Assembly: GCA_018302465.1 (NCBI GenBank) | Contig: JAGVZQ010000004.1 | Location: 1-55,023 of the forward strand | DNA from: Candidatus Woesearchaeota archaeon | GTDB lineage: Archaea > Nanobdellota > Nanobdellia > SCGC-AAA011-G17 > GW2011-AR20 | DNA: 55,023 nt | Reading direction: 5' to 3' | The notes under the pieces: model-generated | Told to the model about the DNA's origin: nothing | The model's input: the letters and a program-made list of their open reading frames with translations, nothing else | Database searches by the model: none | Made by a program: the position numbers and the translations under genes | Shown: positions 26,798 through 36,233 of the stretch, in pieces | Layout of the letters: each line of letters opens with the position of its first letter | Position numbering within the stretch: position 1 is the stretch's first letter

Positions 26798-28177
26798 TTA
26801 TTTTCTTATAAGCTTTACTAAAATTTTTCTCACTGCATCAGGATTAGCTGTTTTGTTTGACAACTGCATAACTTTTCCAACAACAAAATTCAAGGACTTT
26901 TCATTCCCATTTTTATAATCTTCCACAGCTTTTTTAGTTTCTTTAATCGCTTCTTTGCACCATTTTTCAATTTGGGAATCATCAGATTTCATAATTAAAT
27001 TATTATCTTCTATATATTTCTTAGGCATAAAATTTTTCTTTGTGATCATATTTATCATAACTTGTTTTGCTGTATTATCTGTAATCTTTTTTTCTTCAAA
27101 TAATTTTAATAGATCAATCATGCTTTCTGCTTTTATCTCAATCTCATTTAAACTCTTCTTGTGATAGTTTAATTGATTCATCAAATCTCTTATAATCCAT
27201 TTAGCTGCAATATCTGGATTAACTTTCTCAGCTACTTTCTCGAATAGTTCAGCTAATTTTTTATTATTAGCAAGAACTTTCGCATCCTTTTCATTCAGTT
27301 TATAATCTGAAGTAAATCTTTCTGATTTTTCTTCTGATAATTCAGGAATAGACTCCTTAATTTGGTTTAACAGTTTATTGCCTATTTCAATTAAAGGTAA
27401 ATCTGTCTCAGTGATATAACCGTAATCGTCTTCAGATTCTTTAGTTCTTTGTAGGAAAGTTATTCCTTTTTCAGAATTCCATCCTCTTGTTTCATTTTTT
27501 CTTGGTATTTCATCCTTTTGTCTTTCTTCTTCATAGACTAAAGCATCTTCTATATCTTTTAGCCCGGTAACATTTTTTATCTCAACCTTCGCACCTGTTG
27601 TAGAAATATTTAGATCAGCTTTTAATCCAAACTCAGACTTCTTGTCATAAACATCTAAATAGCTTAAGTCTGTAATTAACTTCCTCAGGAACTCCCTGGC
27701 TTCCTTAGCATTTTTGAAATCAGGCTCAGTTACTATTTCAACTAACGGAATTCCAGACCTATTATAATCTACTAAACAATAACTTCCTTTATGTATCAAA
27801 GCACCAGGATCTTCCTCTAAGTGGATTCTTCTTATTCTAATACTCATATACTTTCCATTTTCCCCTATAGGGGATTCATATTGTGTAATCTGGAAATTCT
27901 TAGGCAAATCAGGGTAAAAATAGCTTTTTCTTGAAAAAAATGTTTCTTTATTTATCCTACAGCCTAAAGCTAAAGCAATCTTCAATGCTTTTTCAAAAGC
28001 TTCCTTGTTTAGCACTGGTTTACTTCCTGGAAAGCCACAGCATATTTCACATACATTTGAATTAGGCTCATCTGATTGTTTAGTTGAACAGCTACAGAAT
28101 ACTTTAGACTTAGTATTAAGCTGGACATGTACTTCAATTCCAATTTTAGTCACGCGGCATCTTCTCCAAAATATCAT
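26798..28177 (-). CDS. gatB: Asp/Glu-tRNA amidotransferase subunit B
   Basis: 'KIGIEVHVQLNTKSKVFCSC ... YFYPDLPKNFQITQYESPIGENG'. Confidence 0.95.
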   Translation of the reverse strand: MIFWRRCRVTKIGIEVHVQLNTKSKVFCSCSTKQSDEPNSNVCEICCGFPGSKPVLNKEAFEKALKIALALGCRINKETFFSRKSYFYPDLPKNFQITQYESPIGENGKYMSIRIRRIHLEEDPGALIHKGSYCLVDYNRSGIPLVEIVTEPDFKNAKEAREFLRKLITDLSYLDVYDKKSEFGLKADLNISTTGAKVEIKNVTGLKDIEDALVYEEERQKDEIPRKNETRGWNSEKGITFLQRTKESEDDYGYITETDLPLIEIGNKLLNQIKESIPELSEEKSERFTSDYKLNEKDAKVLANNKKLAELFEKVAEKVNPDIAAKWIIRDLMNQLNYHKKSLNEIEIKAESMIDLLKLFEEKKITDNTAKQVMINMITKKNFMPKKYIEDNNLIMKSDDSQIEKWCKEAIKETKKAVEDYKNGNEKSLNFVVGKVMQLSNKTANPDAVRKILVKLIRK

Positions 28178-28454
28178 CTAATAATTCTCCAGTATTATCC
28201 TGACAGTGTATTGGGATTAAATTTATTTCCATAACGTGCTTATATATATTTGATTGAAATTCATATTCATTTCCGTTTTTTTCCAGGACAATTTGCAAAA
28301 ATACCGGTATATCTTTTTCTGACAATTCCGGAAAAGACTTGATTTTTATTTTGTTCTCACTAAATGAGTCTTTTAACTTCTTTTTCAATACTTCAAAATT
28401 TCTAAACTTAATTGTCTTGTAAGCCATTTCCGATATTGAACAGTTTTTTTTCAT
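28146..28454 (-). CDS. Hypothetical protein between gatA and gatB
   Basis: 102-aa ORF overlapping both neighbours. Confidence 0.55.
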   Translation of the reverse strand: MKKNCSISEMAYKTIKFRNFEVLKKKLKDSFSENKIKIKSFPELSEKDIPVFLQIVLEKNGNEYEFQSNIYKHVMEINLIPIHCQDNTGELLDDILEKMPRD

Positions 28455-29775
28455 TCAAATAATCTCCCATGAACATTATCCCCACAGGCATTTTATTGTA
28501 AGTTCCAGCATTCAATGAAATATGTGGAATACCTGCTAAATTTGGTCCAACAGTCATTATATCCATCATATAATGATCCTTTGGTTTTAATTTATTGACT
28601 TCAGAAAATTTAGGTGCAATTATCGGCATCGTCGGAGAAACAAGTAAGTCATATTTCTTAAAAGTTTTTTTATATTCTTCTATAACTAGAGTTCTCACTT
28701 TCATAGCTTTCAAGTAAAATGCATCCCTATACCCAGCCATTCTTGTAAATGTTCCAAGGATTATCCTTCTTTTAATTTCCTTGTTAAAATTTTTTGTTCT
28801 TATATTTGAAAAATATTCATTGAAAGGAAGGTTCACTTTCTCTTCCTGCCCATATCTCATGCCGCAATATTTAGCCAAGTTTGTTGATGCCTCAGCCATT
28901 GCAATAATATAATATGAAGATAAAGAGGATTTTGTTATAGTAGGTAATGATACAATATCATATTTTATTCCTGTTTCATTTAATTTTTTTAAGACTAAGT
29001 CTTTTATTTTAGGATCAACATTTAAAGTTTCTTTGATCAATCCAATCTTTTTAACTTTGTTATCATTCTTTAAATCCTCATTTAATGAAGTTGAATCTTT
29101 TTTATCATTACCTTTAATAACATCTAAAACTAGTTCCAAATCTTCAACATTCTTGGCAATAGGCCCTATCTTATCAAGAGAATTTGCATAATCAATTAAA
29201 CCATACCTTGAAACTAAACCATATGTCGGAGTCATTCCTGTAACCCCGCAAAATGAGCATGGAGCTGCAATACTCCCCCCTGTAGATTCTCCTATTGCAA
29301 CATGAGGAAATTTAGTTAAAGCGGTAAACCCTGCAGCTCCTCCAGAACTACCCCCTGTAACTCTTGTTGTATCTAAGGGGTTTTTAGGAATTTTATAATC
29401 TGTATTTACATTAAAAGAACCAAAACCAAATGTATCTTGGTTTGTTTTTCCTATGATAACAGCACCTTCATTAATAAGTTTTTCAACAACACTAGCATTA
29501 AATGTTGGCTTATACCCTTTTAATATATTAGAACTGCACGTAGTCTCAACTCCTTTGATGCATAAATCATCTTTCAAAGAAACAGGCAGTCCCGCTAATC
29601 TCCCCTTTGGATTTTTATCTGCTCTCTCTGCTAATTCTAATGCCAAACTCTCACTTATAGTATTAAAATAATTGTAATCATTTAATTTTTTAATTTCTTT
29701 TATAACGGCTTTTGTAGTTTCTACTGCTGAAAGTTCTCCAGATTTTATTTTTTCAACATATTCTACAGCTTTCAT
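28408..29775 (-). CDS. gatA: Asp/Glu-tRNA amidotransferase subunit A
   Basis: 'PVSLKDDLCIKGVETTCSS ... RVTGGSSGGAAGFTAL ... GESTGGSIAAPCSFCGV'. Confidence 0.95.
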   Translation of the reverse strand: MKAVEYVEKIKSGELSAVETTKAVIKEIKKLNDYNYFNTISESLALELAERADKNPKGRLAGLPVSLKDDLCIKGVETTCSSNILKGYKPTFNASVVEKLINEGAVIIGKTNQDTFGFGSFNVNTDYKIPKNPLDTTRVTGGSSGGAAGFTALTKFPHVAIGESTGGSIAAPCSFCGVTGMTPTYGLVSRYGLIDYANSLDKIGPIAKNVEDLELVLDVIKGNDKKDSTSLNEDLKNDNKVKKIGLIKETLNVDPKIKDLVLKKLNETGIKYDIVSLPTITKSSLSSYYIIAMAEASTNLAKYCGMRYGQEEKVNLPFNEYFSNIRTKNFNKEIKRRIILGTFTRMAGYRDAFYLKAMKVRTLVIEEYKKTFKKYDLLVSPTMPIIAPKFSEVNKLKPKDHYMMDIMTVGPNLAGIPHISLNAGTYNKMPVGIMFMGDYLNEKKLFNIGNGLQDN

Positions 29776-30050
29776 ATTGCCTTAGGCCCTCTAAAATATC
29801 TGTCTTCCTTATTTTTAGTATTGCTCAGCATATCTTCATTACACTTCTCAGTTTTATCTTCTCTGAAAACATTCTTAGCTTTTAATGGTTGAAAAGAAGG
29901 TTCAACTTTATCAGTTTTAACTTTATCAAGCTCTGAAAATATCTCAAGAATTTCATTTAATTGAGGCAGTAATTCATCCTCTTCTTTTTTAGATAATCTC
30001 AATCTTGCATTAGAAGCAACACCCTGAAGGATGTTTCTGTCAATTTTCAT
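29772..30050 (-). CDS. gatC: Asp/Glu-tRNA amidotransferase subunit C
   Basis: 'ARLRLSKKEEDELLPQLNEILEIFSELDKVKTDKVEPSFQP'. Confidence 0.9.
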   Translation of the reverse strand: MKIDRNILQGVASNARLRLSKKEEDELLPQLNEILEIFSELDKVKTDKVEPSFQPLKAKNVFREDKTEKCNEDMLSNTKNKEDRYFRGPKAI

Positions 30051-30083
30051 AAATAAAGGTACGCAGAAAGAATTTTTAAAGGT

Positions 30084-30746
30084 TTAGGCTGTCCTGTACA
30101 ACCTTCTTATTTCTTCCATTATATCATGGGTCACTTTTTTAGTGATCTTTCTGTTTTCATCCTGTCCCTTATACTTATTGAAATACATTAGTTCGCCTAT
30201 GTTAATCTTAACTCTCTGCATTTTCTTAAAAAACCTCTTTCCTTTAGGCATTATACCGAATGAGTTGGTTATGGCAACAGGGAGAACAGGATACCCAGAT
30301 TTTATAGCAATTCTCGCAGCACCTGTATGTTCTCTTATTATTTTCCTCCCATCATCTATTGTTCCTTCTGGAAATATCGCAACTAACCTTCCTTCTTCCA
30401 GGAATTTAACAGAATTGTTAACAACAAGACTGCTTTTCCCATAAATAACACAAATCTGATCAAGATACTTCATTACAAATCTTGACCTTGTGGGAGACCT
30501 AAACAAACCCTCATGTGCTAAAAAATGAAGGCTTCTGTGGGTTAAAGAGCATAAAAAAAGCGGATCTGTATTATCTTCATGATTGCTGGCAAGAATAAAA
30601 GCGCCTTTCTTTGGGAAGTTTTCTTTGTTCTTTATCTCCGGATTATAAATAATTCTTAATATAAAAAAATTTATAGACCAGAGTAAGTTATATACTACAA
30701 ATCTGATTGGAATATTTAAGACATGTAAAATCCTTTTCAAGAACAT
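30084..30746 (-). CDS. PlsC-family 1-acylglycerol-3-phosphate acyltransferase
   Basis: 'LASNHEDNTDPLFL' (NHX4D), 'VAIFPEGTIDDG'. Confidence 0.88.
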   Translation of the reverse strand: MFLKRILHVLNIPIRFVVYNLLWSINFFILRIIYNPEIKNKENFPKKGAFILASNHEDNTDPLFLCSLTHRSLHFLAHEGLFRSPTRSRFVMKYLDQICVIYGKSSLVVNNSVKFLEEGRLVAIFPEGTIDDGRKIIREHTGAARIAIKSGYPVLPVAITNSFGIMPKGKRFFKKMQRVKINIGELMYFNKYKGQDENRKITKKVTHDIMEEIRRLYRTA

Positions 30747-30750
30747 TTTC

Positions 30751-32517
30751 CTATTTTTTCTTTGTATCGAGCTTTATATTTGCTTCTCTTAATTGCTTCT
30801 CATCCACTTCAGCAGGACTTCCATCCATAGGGCACTGTGCACTCTTATTTTTAGGGAAAGCTATTACTTCTCTGATATCATTTCCTCCTAATAACAGAGC
30901 TACAAATCTATCAAACCCTAACCCCATTCCTCCATGAACAGGCCCTGCATATTCATATGCTTCCAATAAAAAGCCGAATTTTTTCCTAGCCTCTTCTTTT
31001 TTCATTCCTATAATTTTCATTACTCTCTCCTGAACATCTGGTCTGCTAATCCTTATTGAACCAGAGCCAACTTCAGTTCCGTTTAATACCAAATCAAAAA
31101 GATTTCCTAAAACTTTTCCGGGGTTAGATTCCAATATCTCAAGATGTTCTTCTTTTGGCATCGTAAACATATGGTGTTCTGGTTCCCACCTCTGCTCATC
31201 TTCATTATATGAAAATAGAGGAAAATCAGTTACCCAGCAAAACCTTAATTCATCCTTTATCAACGCTAAATCTCTTCCTAATTTTAACCTTAGTTCTGAC
31301 AATACGCTATTTACAGTTTTTTCTTTGTCTGCTACAAAAAATAAATATCCTTTCTTTATCTTAGTTTTATTAATCAATTCTTTCTTATCTTTATCAGAAA
31401 AGAATTTTACAATATTTGATTCAAACTTCCCCTTTTCATATTTTAAATAAGCCATTCCCTTAGCCCCAGCAGAAACGCAGAAGTTTGAATATGCATCCAG
31501 TTCATTTCTTGTAAACTCTTTTTCCGGATTAATACATTTAACAATTCCCCCATTCTTTATAACATCATTAAAAACGGAAAAATTACCCTTCTTTACTATC
31601 TCAGTAACATCATGTAATTCCAATCCAAATCTTAAATCTGGTTTATCATTGCCGTATTTTTCCTTAGATTCTTTGTAAGATAAAATGGGGAAATCTCCAA
31701 CATTTTTGTTTACAGCTTGTTTAATAACATATTTGAACATGCCTTCAACAAATCCCATAATGTCCTTTTCATTGACAAAAGACATTTCCAAATCCACCTG
31801 AGAATGCTCAGGTTGTCTATCCGCTCTTAAATCTTCATCTCTCAAACAGATAGCAGGCAGTTGAAAATACCTGTCAAATCCAGCAATCATCAAAATTTGT
31901 TTATACAGCTGAGGAGATTGAGGCAGTGCATAAAAACTCCCAGGGTTTACTCTTGATGGAACAATATAATCCCTTGCTCCTTCAGGTGTTGGTTTTACTA
32001 GCATAGGAGTTTGAATTTCTGCAAAACCGTTTTTATTAAAGTATTCCCTCACAACATTAATAACTTTTTGCCTGAATAATAAATTCCTCTGCATTATTGG
32101 TCTTCTTAAATCTAGATATCTATATTTTAATCTGATTTCTTCAGAAGCAACAATATTATCATCTATTTCTATAGGTGGAACTTCTGATTTTGAAAAAACA
32201 TGAAGTTTATCAGAAAAAATTTCAATCTTTCCTGTAGCTAATCTCTTATTTTCCATTCCTTTTTTTCTTTTCTTTACTTTCCCCTCTACCTGTATACAAT
32301 CCTCCCTTCTCAAGAATTCAGCACTTTTATGGGATTCTTTATTATGTTTTGGGTCAAAAACTATTTGTGTAATTCCATATCTATCCCTTAAATCTATGAA
32401 AATAATGCCCCCATGATCCCTTCTGGTAGCAACCCAGCCACATAAAGTAACCTTCTTATTGAACTCCTTAGTTGAAAGATCCCCGCAAGTGTGTGTTCTC
32501 AATGAAGTTGGAAACAT
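30751..32517 (-). CDS. aspS: Bacterial-type aspartyl-tRNA synthetase with GAD insertion
   Basis: 'LRTHTCGDLSTKEFNKKVTLCGWVATRRDHGGIIFIDLRDRYG', 'KPDLRFGLELHDVTEIV', 'FCWVTDFPLF', 'HHMFTMP'. Confidence 0.93.
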   Translation of the reverse strand: MFPTSLRTHTCGDLSTKEFNKKVTLCGWVATRRDHGGIIFIDLRDRYGITQIVFDPKHNKESHKSAEFLRREDCIQVEGKVKKRKKGMENKRLATGKIEIFSDKLHVFSKSEVPPIEIDDNIVASEEIRLKYRYLDLRRPIMQRNLLFRQKVINVVREYFNKNGFAEIQTPMLVKPTPEGARDYIVPSRVNPGSFYALPQSPQLYKQILMIAGFDRYFQLPAICLRDEDLRADRQPEHSQVDLEMSFVNEKDIMGFVEGMFKYVIKQAVNKNVGDFPILSYKESKEKYGNDKPDLRFGLELHDVTEIVKKGNFSVFNDVIKNGGIVKCINPEKEFTRNELDAYSNFCVSAGAKGMAYLKYEKGKFESNIVKFFSDKDKKELINKTKIKKGYLFFVADKEKTVNSVLSELRLKLGRDLALIKDELRFCWVTDFPLFSYNEDEQRWEPEHHMFTMPKEEHLEILESNPGKVLGNLFDLVLNGTEVGSGSIRISRPDVQERVMKIIGMKKEEARKKFGFLLEAYEYAGPVHGGMGLGFDRFVALLLGGNDIREVIAFPKNKSAQCPMDGSPAEVDEKQLREANIKLDTKKK

Positions 32518-32526
32518 AATGAAAGG

Positions 32527-33192
32527 ATGAAATTCAATTTTATAAGCTTTTTTATTAATTATTATGAGGTGCTTAGATATAAATCCCACAGAAAAGAAGA
32601 TGCAAAATCTCTAAAAGAAAGGTTAACTGGATTGAGGGGAGTTAATGGAAATGAATTCCATGATTTAGTAGGGAATGCACTTCTGGAATTTATGGGGTTT
32701 AAACAGGAAGAAAGTGATAGAGGAGAAAAGGTTGAGCATTTATTATTTTACGATTTTAAATTAAAAGTTAAGAGCCCCGTAAATGAACCAAGCTATATTG
32801 GAGAAAATGGATTTGTTCAAAGAAGAGTAAATTTCACAAACCCAACATTAAAAGCAAGAGCAAGAGTATGTACATTCTATATCGGAAAAATGAGTTTTAG
32901 AAATGGAAGAGGAATATTTGGCCTAATAAACATAAACCATGATTATGGCAAAGATGTAGGAATTTTAAGAGTAGAACATGTTATAGAAGAAATAACAACT
33001 AGACCAGAAATGAAAATAGGAACAAAAGAAAACAGGTTTAGAATTATGGGGGAAGCGTTGGAGGAAATTATAAGAAAAAAAACAATTGCATTAGGTTACA
33101 GAGAAGAAGGGGAAGAAGGTAAAAAAGTAGTAAAATTTAAATCCCTCTATGTAAGCCCTTCATATATAACTGGTTTAATCCCAAATGTTTAA
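32527..33192 (+). CDS. Hypothetical protein
   Basis: 221-aa ORF; operonic with tgt. Confidence 0.55.
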   Translation: MKFNFISFFINYYEVLRYKSHRKEDAKSLKERLTGLRGVNGNEFHDLVGNALLEFMGFKQEESDRGEKVEHLLFYDFKLKVKSPVNEPSYIGENGFVQRRVNFTNPTLKARARVCTFYIGKMSFRNGRGIFGLININHDYGKDVGILRVEHVIEEITTRPEMKIGTKENRFRIMGEALEEIIRKKTIALGYREEGEEGKKVVKFKSLYVSPSYITGLIPNV

Positions 33193-34282
33193 AATAATCT
33201 CAACTTCAAAAAATGCACGCCTTGGAATATTAAAAACAAGGCATGGAGAAGTAGAAACACCTTTCTTTATGCCCGTAGCAACTAAATTAGCAGTTAAATT
33301 AATATCCCCAAATGATTTAGAAAAAATAGGGTTAAAATCCATAATATCAAATGCATTTATTCTTTACCTAGATCCTGGTTTAAACACAATAAAAAAAGCA
33401 AAAGGGGTCCATAAATTTATGAACTATAATAACGTGATATTTACTGATTCCGGTGGTTTCCAGATGGCTTCTAAAGCATTTCTTGAATCAATAGATGAAA
33501 AAGGAGTCCATTTTAGATCTCCAATAGATAACAGCAAGCATTTCATAACTCCAGAAAAAAATATGGAAATTCAGCAGCAGTTAAAATCTGATATTGCAAT
33601 GGTTCTTGATTACATGCCTAAATTTGAAGACAAAAGAGAATGCATAGAAGAGAGTGTAAAGATAACTTATGAATGGGCGAAAAGATGTAAAAAATCTCAC
33701 AAAGATAAAAATCAATTATTATTCGGAATTACACAAGGCGGTACTTTTACTGATCTAAGAAAGAAAAGTTCAGAATTGATATGCAGTCTGGACTTTGACG
33801 GTTATGCCATTGGTGGTTTAGGTATGGGAGAAGGTCCCGATTTATTAGATAAAGCTGTTAAGAATTCTGTTAAATTCATGCCAAAAAACAAACCCAGATA
33901 CTTAATGGGTATTGGAAGTGTAAGAGATATAGTAAGAGCAATCGGGAATGGAGTTGATATATTTGACAGTTGTTATGTTACTAGACATTCAAGACATCAT
34001 GTTGTTTTTACAAAAAAAGGAGAGATAAGAATTAACAAGCAAAAATTCAGAAATGATTTTACTCCTTTAGATAAAAATTGTAAATGTGACACATGTAAAA
34101 GATATACAAAAGCTTATATTTATCATTTAATTAAGATAAATGAATTAACATGGAAAAGATTGGTTACATGGCACAATTTGTATTTTGTGAAAAATCTAAT
34201 AGATGAAGTAAAAAAAAGTATAAAAGAAGATAAATTTGAAAAGTTCAAAAAAGAATTTTTAAAAAATTACAAAGTAAAATGA
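33185..34282 (+). CDS. tgt: Queuine/archaeosine tRNA-ribosyltransferase, no PUA-length C-terminal extension
   Basis: 'FFMPVATKLAVKLISPNDL', 'IFTDSGGFQM', 'FGITQGG', zinc site CKCDTCKRYTKAYIYHL. Confidence 0.92.
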   Translation: MFKIISTSKNARLGILKTRHGEVETPFFMPVATKLAVKLISPNDLEKIGLKSIISNAFILYLDPGLNTIKKAKGVHKFMNYNNVIFTDSGGFQMASKAFLESIDEKGVHFRSPIDNSKHFITPEKNMEIQQQLKSDIAMVLDYMPKFEDKRECIEESVKITYEWAKRCKKSHKDKNQLLFGITQGGTFTDLRKKSSELICSLDFDGYAIGGLGMGEGPDLLDKAVKNSVKFMPKNKPRYLMGIGSVRDIVRAIGNGVDIFDSCYVTRHSRHHVVFTKKGEIRINKQKFRNDFTPLDKNCKCDTCKRYTKAYIYHLIKINELTWKRLVTWHNLYFVKNLIDEVKKSIKEDKFEKFKKEFLKNYKVK

Positions 34283-34800
34283 AGACCAAAATAATATTTG
34301 TTTGTAAGGGAAATATGCATCGGTCGCCAATTGCAGAAAGAATTTTCAGAAAAGAATTAGAAAGGAGAGGTTACACTTCTATAGATGTGGATTCCTACGG
34401 ATTACATGGATTTATACTTCCGCCCCCTAAAGGTAAATGTTTAAAGGATTACCCTACAGAATATAAACTGTCCAAACCACATTTAGACAGAAAAGGTATA
34501 AATATGGAAGACCATCTGTCCAAACCACTAACGGAAGAGGTTCTAAAAAGAGCAAATTTAATAATTACAATGCACCCAGATGTAAACAAATTATTGCTTG
34601 AAAAGTATCCTCAATTCGAAAATAAAACTTTCCTAATAACAAGTTTGTGTTCAAAAAACATAACTCTTAAAGATGTTGATGGCTCAAAAAATCCAAAAGT
34701 ATACGAAGAAACTATAAACAACACAGAATTATGTGTATTAGAATCTTTTAACAAAATAATAAAATTGAGCAAAAAAAATGAAATTCCAAAAACAAGCTAA
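34279..34800 (+). CDS. Low-molecular-weight protein-tyrosine-phosphatase-like protein
   Basis: 'IIFVCKGNMHRSPIAERIF' CX5R loop. Confidence 0.85.
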   Translation: MKTKIIFVCKGNMHRSPIAERIFRKELERRGYTSIDVDSYGLHGFILPPPKGKCLKDYPTEYKLSKPHLDRKGINMEDHLSKPLTEEVLKRANLIITMHPDVNKLLLEKYPQFENKTFLITSLCSKNITLKDVDGSKNPKVYEETINNTELCVLESFNKIIKLSKKNEIPKTS

Positions 34801-35713
34801 AATAATATTGAATAATTGTTTAAATATAAACAAAAAAGATAGGGTTCTCATTATAACAGATAAAAAAAGAAGAGAAATAGGTGAAGCAATAAAAAAAGAA
34901 GCAAAAAACATTGCAATTGTTGCTGATTTAGTTCTAATTCCAATACCAAAAGTTAGTGGAACAGAACCCCCTGAAGAAGTTGCTAAAAAAATGTTAAACT
35001 ACACTGTTATTCTAGCTCCAACAACAGAAAGCATTACTCATACATATTCAGTTAAAAATGCAGTTAAAAATGGGGCAAGAGTAGCCACACTCCCAGGAAT
35101 AAATGAAAAAATAATGAAGCAGAGTATGCTTGCAAATTATGATAAAGTAGAGGAATTAACAAATAAAGTTTTTAAAAAAGTAAACGGCTGCACTAATATA
35201 TCAATAACCACACATTCAGGAACAGAATTGTCTTTTTCTGTAAAGGGAAGAAAATGGTTCTTAGATAGGGGGAAAATTTTCAAGTACTCAGGTAATCTTC
35301 CTGGTGGAGAGGTTTTCATTGCCCCACTAGAAGGGACTACAAATGGAGTAATAGTAATAGATAAATTCGAGCATGATGGAGAAGAATTTGCTCCCCCAGG
35401 AACTAAAATAATAATAAAAGGAGGAAACGTAATTGATATCTCCAACAAAAAATGCAAAATAGCTAAACTATTCAAGGAAATAAAGGATGGAACAAATATT
35501 GCAGAATTTGGCATTGGAACAAATTACAAAGCTAAGTTAATTGGAAACATTTTACAAGATGAGAAATGTCTAAAAACCTGCCATATTGCTTTTGGCTCTA
35601 ATTTTAGCATGGGTGGAAAGATAAAAACAGATATGCACATAGACACAGTTTTAAAAAATCCAACAATAAAAATGGATAGAAAAACTATAATGAAAAGTGG
35701 AGAATTAGTTTAA
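34778..35713 (+). CDS. M29-like (AmpS-type) aminopeptidase
   Basis: 'GNLPGGEVFIAPLEGTTNGVIVID ... AEFGIGTNYKAKLIGNILQDEKCLKTCHIAFGSNFSMGG'. Confidence 0.8.
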   Translation: MKFQKQAKIILNNCLNINKKDRVLIITDKKRREIGEAIKKEAKNIAIVADLVLIPIPKVSGTEPPEEVAKKMLNYTVILAPTTESITHTYSVKNAVKNGARVATLPGINEKIMKQSMLANYDKVEELTNKVFKKVNGCTNISITTHSGTELSFSVKGRKWFLDRGKIFKYSGNLPGGEVFIAPLEGTTNGVIVIDKFEHDGEEFAPPGTKIIIKGGNVIDISNKKCKIAKLFKEIKDGTNIAEFGIGTNYKAKLIGNILQDEKCLKTCHIAFGSNFSMGGKIKTDMHIDTVLKNPTIKMDRKTIMKSGELV

Positions 35714-36201
35714 TCTAACTTACTCCATTCTATTGTCTCTTCTCCTTTTAACACCCTATCCAGCATCTCCAATTCTTCATAAATTCCTTCAATCAAATCA
35801 TAATTCTTAGCTTCTTCTAAATTAACCCATTTATAATCAGATAATTCATCAGATAAAACAATTTCATCCCCATCATTATAAGCATATAAACTTACAATCA
35901 AAGTAGGTACCCCATCCTCTCTTTCAAAAGCTAAGCTTGTTAAATATCTTATATTTTTAATATCTAATCCCACCTCTTCTTTAACCTCTCTCTTAACTAA
36001 GTTTTCAAAAACATTGTACCAATGACCTTCTTTTGTGTCTTTAGGTCTTCTTTTATATTCTCCCTTCTCTAATTTGCCTCCAGGAACTGTCCATCTTCCA
36101 GACCATCTTTTTTCCTGTTCAGATCTTTTAGCAATTAAAAATTTACCATCTCTAACAACTATGCATGTTGCTACAATATAATGTGCTTTCTCTGAATCCA
36201 T
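35710..36201 (-). CDS. NUDIX hydrolase
   Basis: 'WTVPGGKLEKGEY...VKREVKEEVGLDI'. Confidence 0.9.
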   Translation of the reverse strand: MDSEKAHYIVATCIVVRDGKFLIAKRSEQEKRWSGRWTVPGGKLEKGEYKRRPKDTKEGHWYNVFENLVKREVKEEVGLDIKNIRYLTSLAFEREDGVPTLIVSLYAYNDGDEIVLSDELSDYKWVNLEEAKNYDLIEGIYEELEMLDRVLKGEETIEWSKLD

Positions 36202-36233
36202 AAAACTATAAAATTAAAAAAAAATATAAATCT

